Shown: positions 58,550 through 64,000 of the stretch, piece by piece | Layout: every line of letters starts with the position of its first letter | How positions within the stretch are numbered: position 1 is the stretch's first letter | NCBI GenBank assembly: GCA_963803295.1 | Contig: CAWDMC010000009.1 | Span: 715,793-779,792, forward strand | Direction: 5' to 3' | Origin: CAWDMC01 sp963803295 | GTDB lineage: Bacteria; Acidobacteriota; Terriglobia; UBA7540 | Length of the DNA: 64,000 nt | Notes under the pieces: model-generated | The model's input: only the letters and a program-made list of their open reading frames with translations | Told to the model about the DNA's origin: nothing | Database searches by the model: none | Made by a program: the position numbers and the translations under genes

Positions 58550-59790
58550 ATGCTACGTTCCCCTTTACCGAAGGCTCATCCCAAGTTTGTTTCGCTGCCG
58601 TTATTAGGACCAATCGCCGACAGCTTCGACGATTGGCTTGCCTTCAGCGGCTTCACTCGGGGCTCGCGCAAATTTTCGATTCGCATGTTGCCCCACGTGG
58701 ACCGGAATCTGCGCCGCCGCCACATCGACAACATTGCGAACCTGAACCACGCGGTCCTCGACGCTTGCTGTCAGGCGCTTATGAAGAGGTATCCGGGCGG
58801 TGCAGGAACCGCGCACACCCTGGAGCGATATCTGGTCGTCAGCAGTCTGATCATGGATGGCCGAGAAGCCACCGCAAGACCTCAGGCCCCCACTTTGAGC
58901 GATGAGTATACGAGTTACCTCCGCGAAGTGCGCGGATTCGCTGCATCCACCGTTTCCAGCCACCGGCGTACCGGACAATGCTTCCTTCAGCACCTGGAAG
59001 AAAGGTCGTACCCCGTGAGCTCTATTCCGGACCAGCAACACCGAAGCTTACATCATCAAGGCCGGTAAACGGCTGAGTCGGGCAAGTCTCCAGCACGAGA
59101 TCGCCGCCCTGAGAGGATTCCTTCGCTTCCTCAGCACGGATGGCAGGGCGCCCACCGGTCTGGATCGCTGGATCGACACGCCGCGCCTCTATCGCCTGGA
59201 GCAACTTCCACGCGCCTTACCGTGGGAAACGATCCGCACACTACTACAGGCCATCGACAGGACGTCGGCGATGGGCCTGCGTGATTACGCCATGTTTCTG
59301 TTGATCGCCACCTACGGATTGCGCGCTAGCGAGATCGTGGCCATCAATCTTGAAGACATCCGCTGGAGGCAACGCATCCTGCGCATTCACCAACGCAAGA
59401 CCTCCTCGCCGCTGGAACTGCCACTCACTAACGAGGTTCTATCCGCGCTGGTGAAGCATCTGAAACGGACGCCACCGCCTGCCCTACCGCAGAGTTTTCA
59501 TGCGTATGCGCGCACCCAGAGGTGTGTTGAAACCCACAGCCGTCACGGAAGCCTTTCAAGCCCTGGTTCGCAAAAGCGGGCTCAGCATTCCTTACCAAGG
59601 CCCGCATTGCCTGCGCCATTCCTACGCCCTTCAGCTACTGAAAAATGGAACTCCTCTGAAGACCATCGGTGACATCCTCGGGCATCGCACGGCCGAGAGC
59701 ACGTCCATGTACCTGCGATTGGCCACGGAGGATTTGCGCGAAGTAGCTCTTGAGATCCCGGGTAGGGACAAGCGAAAGGAGGGGCAATGA
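58550..59790 (+). pseudogene. First-set tyrosine recombinase A, two frameshifts
   Basis: ATG 58550 (MLRSPLPKAHPKFVSLPLLG). Coding shifts frame near 59030 (TSNTEAYIIKAGKRLSRASL continues) and again near 59485 (VLKPTAVTEAFQALVRKSG continues). Catalytic residues are spread over the frames: TYGLRASEIVAI, HCLRHSYALQLLKNG, DILGHRTAESTSMYLRLA with Tyr. A full-length reconstruction is about 413 residues. It ends by overlapping the next gene (ATGA at 59787). Confidence 0.8.
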
Positions 59791-60668
59791 CACGCGGCAA
59801 GTCGGTGTTCACTCCAGTGCTCTCGTCTCGCTTGGCGCCCATCTTCTCCCGGTATCTCGATTTGAAGCGGAGTTTGGGCCGCCGTTTCGATCTCCCCTCT
59901 CGCACGCTGCAATCGCTGGACCGATTCCTACGCGACCATAGCGCAAAATATCCTGACCTGAATGCCAGTGCGTTTGAGGCATGGTGCCACACCCATGAAC
60001 ACGTTACTTCCGGGGTGCGACGGGCTCGCATGCTGCATGTTTGTAGCTTCTGCTTGTATCGCCGCCGGACCGAACCACGGTGCTTCGTTCCGGACCCCAG
60101 CTCATTTCCTGCGTATCATCAACCGATCAACCCCTATATCTTCTCCCAGGCCGAGGTAGCGAAGCTCCTCCGCGCGGCTTCTAGCTTGCAGCGGTACCCT
60201 TCGTCGCCAGTGCGTCCAGAGGTGATTCGGCTGGCCATTGCTCTGTTGTTTACCACTGGAATCCGTCGAGGCGAGCTGCTGGGTCTGAGGCTCGGTGATT
60301 ACAGGCGGCGGGAGTCGACACTGCACATTCGAGAGACGAAGTTCTATAAATCACGCTTGCTGCCCATCCATAACTCCATGGCTGAAGAGATGGATCGCTG
60401 TCTGTGTGTCCGAGCCCGGCGGAAGCTCCCGCTTTCCTCGGATACGGCCCTCATCTGGAACAACGCTTGGGGTGGAGGAGCTTATAGCGGCACGAGTCTG
60501 CGACACGCTATCCAGCCCCTCCTCCGGCGATGCGGTATCGTCACCTCGAGAGGGAGGTTGCCACGTATTCACGATTTTCGGCAGCATGCCGACTCCCGGA
60601 TTATGCCGAATCTGGCGAGATGGTTTTTCCGTTCCCTCCGTTTGGCGCTACTTCCCGCACTTTTCTGA
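59787..60668 (+). CDS. First-set tyrosine recombinase B, truncated by insertion
   Basis: 293 codons from ATG 59787, overlapping the previous gene. LTTGIRRGELLGLRLGDYRR carries Arg I; the sequence then stops matching family members right after RIHDFRQ, where HSFA... would follow. The remaining ~28 codons lie in the left end of the second element (60581 on). The HxxR pair, the second His and the nucleophile Tyr are lost, so it is inactive. Confidence 0.8.
   Translation: MTRGKSVFTPVLSSRLAPIFSRYLDLKRSLGRRFDLPSRTLQSLDRFLRDHSAKYPDLNASAFEAWCHTHEHVTSGVRRARMLHVCSFCLYRRRTEPRCFVPDPSSFPAYHQPINPYIFSQAEVAKLLRAASSLQRYPSSPVRPEVIRLAIALLFTTGIRRGELLGLRLGDYRRRESTLHIRETKFYKSRLLPIHNSMAEEMDRCLCVRARRKLPLSSDTALIWNNAWGGGAYSGTSLRHAIQPLLRRCGIVTSRGRLPRIHDFRQHADSRIMPNLARWFFRSLRLALLPALF
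60581..60612 (+). repeat. Second RIT left terminal repeat (32 bp)
   Basis: Starts GCAGCATGCCGACTCCCGGA and is the exact reverse complement of 63942-63973. A subterminal inverted copy of its inner motif (TCGGCATAATCC) is at 60679-60690. Confidence 0.92.
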
Positions 60669-60735
60669 CTAATTGAAATCGGCATAATCCGACTATCTTC
60701 TCCTTGCTGGCGTGAAGCCAGTAAGGAGGAGATAC

Positions 60736-61965
60736 ATGCGCGAAAGTTCTTGTCAAAACCTGGAAGCAGTGAACCGTATTCCTGACCCACTCGTTGCCCA
60801 ATTTGGGAGATTCACAACCTCACTGATCGAGCAAGGCTACGCAGATGTGACGATGCGATCGAAAGTGAAGCTGGTTACCAATTTTGTGCACTGGCTGAAA
60901 CGAAGCAGGCTCGCAGTTGCCGACCTTGATGAGTCGCGGATGGAGGCATTTCTCAAGCGCAAGCAGCGGGAGCGCAGGGGGGATTTAAGAACGCTCCAGC
61001 AGTTTCTCGACCACTTGCGCGGACAGAACCTTATTCCAGCTCGAAATCTGCCTTGTGACAGATCGCCGTTGGCTCTCATTCTCAACCGGTACGAAACATA
61101 TTTGCGCACAGAGCGCGGGCTTGTCACCCACACGATCCAGGAATACCAGTCTTTCGTTCGTAAGTTTCTCCTGGTGCGCTTCCGCGGCCGACCGCTTCTT
61201 CTGAAAGCCGTGAGAGCTTCCGATATTTCAGACTTTGTCTTGCGGTACACCCCTGGCATGGATGTCCGAAGATCGCAACTAATGACGACGGCTTTTCGCT
61301 CTTTCTTCCGGTTCCTGTTTCAGAAGGGAGAACTGCAGACCGACTTGGCCGCCTCGGTGCCCACAGTGGCGAATTGGCGACTGGCCACGGTGTCCAAGTA
61401 CTTGACTCCGCAGGAAGTCAAACGGGTGCTCCAGGCCTGTGACCGTCACACCGCGGTCGGTTGCCGCGACTATGCCATCCTTCTCCTCCTCGCCCGGCTG
61501 GGTCTTCGCGCCGGAGAAGTGGTCGGTCTCCAACTCGAGGACATCAACTGGAGAGCCGGCGAAATCCTGGTTCGAGGCAAGGGGCTGCTTCATGACCGGA
61601 TGCCTTTGCCTCCCGATGTGGGCCAGGCCGTGGCGTCCTACCTGCGTCGAGGTCGTCCCGCTTGTCGAATCCGTCGCGTATTCATTTGCACGAAGGCGCC
61701 ACGCCGCGGCTTTGCACACCCTTCCACACTGTCGACGATCGTTCGCCGAGCACTCGCTCGCGCAGACTTACACCCTCCTCTCCAAGGAGCCCACCTGCTT
61801 CGTCACAGCCTGGCCACTTCCATGCTGCGCTCCGGGGCAAGCATGAGGGAAATCGCAGAGATCCTTCGCCACCGAGCCCTCAACACGACGGAAATCTATG
61901 CCAAGGTCGACTTCGAGGGCCTGCGCTCCCTGGCTCACCCCTGGCCGATGGGAGGTGCACAGTGA
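60736..61965 (+). CDS. Second RIT recombinase A
   Basis: 409 residues from ATG 60736 behind AAGGAGGAG. N-terminal SAM-like domains, then RLGLRAGEVVGLQLEDIN (Arg I), GAHLLRHSLATSML (His/Arg II) and LRHRALNTTEIYAKVD (the usual LGH reads LRH; nucleophile Tyr present). Intact. Its stop overlaps the next start as GTGA. First of three overlapping recombinase genes that define a RIT element; the three products are thought to act together in element movement. Confidence 0.9.
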   Translation: MRESSCQNLEAVNRIPDPLVAQFGRFTTSLIEQGYADVTMRSKVKLVTNFVHWLKRSRLAVADLDESRMEAFLKRKQRERRGDLRTLQQFLDHLRGQNLIPARNLPCDRSPLALILNRYETYLRTERGLVTHTIQEYQSFVRKFLLVRFRGRPLLLKAVRASDISDFVLRYTPGMDVRRSQLMTTAFRSFFRFLFQKGELQTDLAASVPTVANWRLATVSKYLTPQEVKRVLQACDRHTAVGCRDYAILLLLARLGLRAGEVVGLQLEDINWRAGEILVRGKGLLHDRMPLPPDVGQAVASYLRRGRPACRIRRVFICTKAPRRGFAHPSTLSTIVRRALARADLHPPLQGAHLLRHSLATSMLRSGASMREIAEILRHRALNTTEIYAKVDFEGLRSLAHPWPMGGAQ

Positions 61966-62897
61966 AATCATTAAAACAGGCATTGAAGGACTACCTCCAC
62001 ATCCGCCGCAGCCTTGGGTTCCGGCTCCGAGAACCGGGAAGTTTGTTGCGGAATTTTGTGGCATTTCTACAGGCCGAGGATGCACCTTACATCACCAGGG
62101 AACTGGCTCTTCGCTGGGCCACACAGCCCGCCAAGGTTCAACCTTCCACCTGGGTTTGGCGTTTGGGCATGGTCCGGTGCTTCGCCATTTGGCACAGCGC
62201 CATCGACCCGCGCACCGAGATTCCTCCCGTAGGGCTTCTCCCGCATCGTTACCGCCGCAACCCCCCTCACATCTATAGCGACGAAGAGATTGAAAAGCTC
62301 CTTCGCCGAACTCAAGAACTCCCCTCTCCCAAGGGGCTGCGCGCCCTCACCTATACGACCCTTTTCGGGTTACTGGTAGCGACCGGAATGCGGGTGAACG
62401 AAGCCTTGGGTCTGAACCGACCCGATGTCGACCTCAAACTTGGCATCCTGCACATCCGGCGGGCGAAGTTCGGGAAATCGCGTTACGTTCCGGTTCATCC
62501 TTCTACCGTCGCGGCTCTGAAAAAGTACACCCATACCCGAGATCGCCTTTTCCCCGCACCGCTCGTTCCCGCCTTTTTCATCTCCGAGCAGGGTCGTCGC
62601 ATTACCGAATGGATAGCCCAATACACGTTCGCCAAAGTATCCCAACGCATCGGCCTCCGCGCAGGAGCCAAGGGTCACGGCCGCGGTCCCCGGCTGCAGG
62701 ATATGCGTCATCGATTCGCCTCCTGCACTTTGATTCACTGGTATCGCTCCGGGCTCGACATCGAACGGGAACTCCCCAAGCTGTCCACTTACCTGGGGCA
62801 CGTCCATGTGAATGACACCTATTGGTACCTTCAGGCCGTGCCTGAACTCCTTCAGCTGGCCACCCGGCGGTTGATGCAGCGGGAGGTGGAACCATGA
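61962..62897 (+). CDS. Second RIT recombinase B
   Basis: 311 residues from GTG 61962 (frame open to 61662, but that part overlaps recombinase A and has no homology). GGGAGG precedes the start. LVATGMRVNEALGLNRPDVD has Arg I; RLQDMRHRFASCTL has the MRH box; TYLGHVHVNDTYWYLQAV has the second His and Tyr. Intact. Stop overlaps the next ATG (ATGATGA at 62894). Confidence 0.88.
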   Translation: MKSLKQALKDYLHIRRSLGFRLREPGSLLRNFVAFLQAEDAPYITRELALRWATQPAKVQPSTWVWRLGMVRCFAIWHSAIDPRTEIPPVGLLPHRYRRNPPHIYSDEEIEKLLRRTQELPSPKGLRALTYTTLFGLLVATGMRVNEALGLNRPDVDLKLGILHIRRAKFGKSRYVPVHPSTVAALKKYTHTRDRLFPAPLVPAFFISEQGRRITEWIAQYTFAKVSQRIGLRAGAKGHGRGPRLQDMRHRFASCTLIHWYRSGLDIERELPKLSTYLGHVHVNDTYWYLQAVPELLQLATRRLMQREVEP

Positions 62898-63888
62898 TGA
62901 CCGCCACCTTTCCTTCCCTCCTCCAATCTTTCTTCACCGATCGGTTGCTTCGCCAACGGCAAGCGAGCCCACATACCGTCGCCGGCTATCGCGATTGCTT
63001 TCGCCTGCTTCTGAAGTTCGCCCAAGAACGGCTCCACAAAAGCCCCTCCCAGCTCCGCATTGAAGACCTCGATGCTCCCTTCATTGGTCTCTTCCTCGCT
63101 CACCTGGAAAACACTCGCAAAAACAGCGCTCGCACGCGGAACGTTCGCTTGGGAGCCATCCACTCTTTCTTCCGCTACGTGGCTTTGGAAGAGCCCGCGC
63201 ATGCCCTGCATTGCCAGCGGATCCTAGCGGTGCCCAATAAGCGCCACGTACGAAAGCCGATCGAATTTCTCAACCGAGAAGAGATCGATGCCCTGCTTGC
63301 GGTTCCCAATCCTTCCACCTGGATAGGGCGTCGCGATCGAACTCTTATTCTGGTGGCGGTCCAGACCGGTCTGCGGGTTTCCGAACTGACGGGGCTGGAC
63401 TGCCAGCATGTCGTGCTGGGGAGAGGGGCCCACGTGCGCTGTCTCGGGAAAGGGAGAAAACTGCGTTGCACGCCTCTCCGTCCAGAAACGGCAAAGGTGG
63501 TCGGCGCCTGGCTACGCGAACGCCACGGTCGGCCTGAAGATCCAATCTTTCCCAGCATCCGCGGCAGCCGACTCAGCCGTGATGCGATCGAGTACCTCCT
63601 CGCCAAATACACCACCTGGCGGGGCGCAATTGCCCGTCACTCAAACGAAAGAAGGTCACCCCTCATGTATGTCGGCACGCCACAGCTATGGACCTTCTTG
63701 GCCACGGTGTAGATCTCTCTGTCATCGCACTCTGGCTGGGGCACGAATCTCCGGAGACAACCAACGTGTATCTCCACGCGGACATGCGTTTGAAGGAGAA
63801 AGCGCTCTCCTGCACCGAGCCCCTCGGTGTCAAGCCAACACGATACCGGCCAGATGACAACCTGTTGGCCTTCCTGGAAGGCCTCTGA
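62894..63888 (+). CDS. Second RIT recombinase C (one frameshift)
   Basis: Begins ATG 62894 (TATFPSLLQSFFTDRLLRQR). Up to about 63640 it codes in one frame (QTGLRVSELTGLDCQHVVLG with Arg I), open to a spurious stop at 63712. The rest, KRKKVTPHVCRHATAMDLLG and ALWLGHESPETTNVYLHADM with the nucleophile Tyr, is in the next frame to 63888. One base near 63645 (CACTCAAACG) restores a protein of ~330 residues. It could be inactive, or intact with a sequencing error. Confidence 0.8.
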
Positions 63889-63941
63889 TTATGCCGAATC
63901 AAAACACAGCTCGATCCCCTCCAGCCGATGTTTTTGAAAAG

Positions 63942-63973
63942 GATTCGGCATAATCCGGGAGTCGGCATGCTGC
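63942..63973 (-). repeat. Second RIT right terminal repeat (32 bp)
   Basis: Exact reverse complement of 60581-60612. An inner inverted copy of the motif (GATTATGCCGAATC) is at 63887-63900, mirroring the arrangement at the left end. Confidence 0.92.
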
Positions 63974-64000
63974 AGAGGATTTTTAGCTGAGAGGGCGCTG
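63974..64000 (+). repeat. 27-bp flank repeat, right copy (reaches window edge)
   Basis: Exact reverse complement of 58378-58404. It may continue beyond the window, so its real length is unknown. Confidence 0.85.

Larger units (their letters stand above)
58401..63973 (+). mobile_element. Nested RIT (recombinase-in-trio) elements
   Basis: Two tandem sets of tyrosine recombinase genes with ATGA/GTGA overlaps. First set: 58550-60668, with a broken first gene and a second gene cut off before its catalytic HxxR box. Second set: three overlapping genes 60736-63888, with its own inverted ends 60581-60612 and 63942-63973. RIT elements are defined by three adjacent, overlapping tyrosine recombinases flanked by inverted repeats, which fits the second set. 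The first set is a RIT truncated by the second. Confidence 0.75.

Noticed and set aside
61662..61961. N-terminal extension of second RIT recombinase B
   Set aside because: It overlaps the catalytic end of recombinase A in another frame; GTG 61962 with GGGAGG begins the conserved protein.

Overview
The window looks like a chromosomal segment of a moderately GC-rich, free-living bacterium, most plausibly an acidobacterium (Acidobacteriota). This is an inference from gene content and was not confirmed by any marker gene: a fused alpha-beta branched-chain E1, a kaiA-less kaiC-kaiB-kaiB-kinase operon, UdgX, a membrane FeS ETF:quinone oxidoreductase, and a PUFA-synthase-like megasynthase. About half of the window is host metabolism and half is mobile DNA.

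Layout. 1-5.3 kb: partial branched-chain 2-oxoacid dehydrogenase E1 (minus strand), a decayed IS630-type insertion, an SDR reductase and a histidine phosphatase, then RidA. 5.46 kb: tRNA-Ser(UGA). 5.8-9.6 kb: a four-gene Kai operon (double-domain KaiC, two KaiB, a PAS histidine kinase). 9.8-11.2 kb: UdgX and a decayed Phd/VapC toxin-antitoxin pair. 11.4-13.8 kb: acetolactate synthase large and small subunits. 14.4-20.1 kb: an electron-transfer module (membrane FeS oxidoreductase, EtfB, EtfA, acyl-CoA dehydrogenase). 20.2-36.2 kb: a lipid or polyketide locus with a KS-AT-KS-(ACP-like)x6-KR-DH megasynthase, a eukaryotic-style single-chain acetyl-CoA carboxylase and a phosphopantetheinyl transferase. 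Together these would make malonyl-CoA, activate carrier domains and build a reduced acyl chain. The AT carries the HAFH motif associated with malonyl-CoA.

36.3-54 kb: tandem tRNA-Gly and tRNA-Cys genes followed by a 17.4-kb integrative element. It is bounded by a 50-bp direct repeat of the tRNA-Cys 3' part (36484-36533 and 53911-53960). The element encodes an integrase, an excisionase, a DnaB-like helicase, a replication-type protein, a repressor with an operator region, a second recombinase, orphan antitoxins, an iteron-like array, and two very large phage-type proteins. No capsid, terminase or conjugation genes were seen.

54.3-64 kb: a mobile-element graveyard. It holds an XRE regulator, an IS21 IstB fragment ending at a perfect 32-bp palindrome, an IS91 transposase with a partner tyrosine recombinase, and a block of tandem tyrosine recombinases. 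I read that block as one RIT (recombinase-in-trio) element inserted into another.

A recurring feature is single-base frameshifts in otherwise well-conserved genes: etfA, the megasynthase (two), the carboxylase (two), both large phage-type genes, vapBC and several transposase or recombinase genes. These may be genuine decay in the mobile genes, but in the megasynthase and carboxylase they look like assembly indels, and raw reads should be checked before calling those genes dead. The most unusual observation is that all six carrier-protein repeats carry threonine, encoded by all four Thr codons, where the phosphopantetheine serine is expected.
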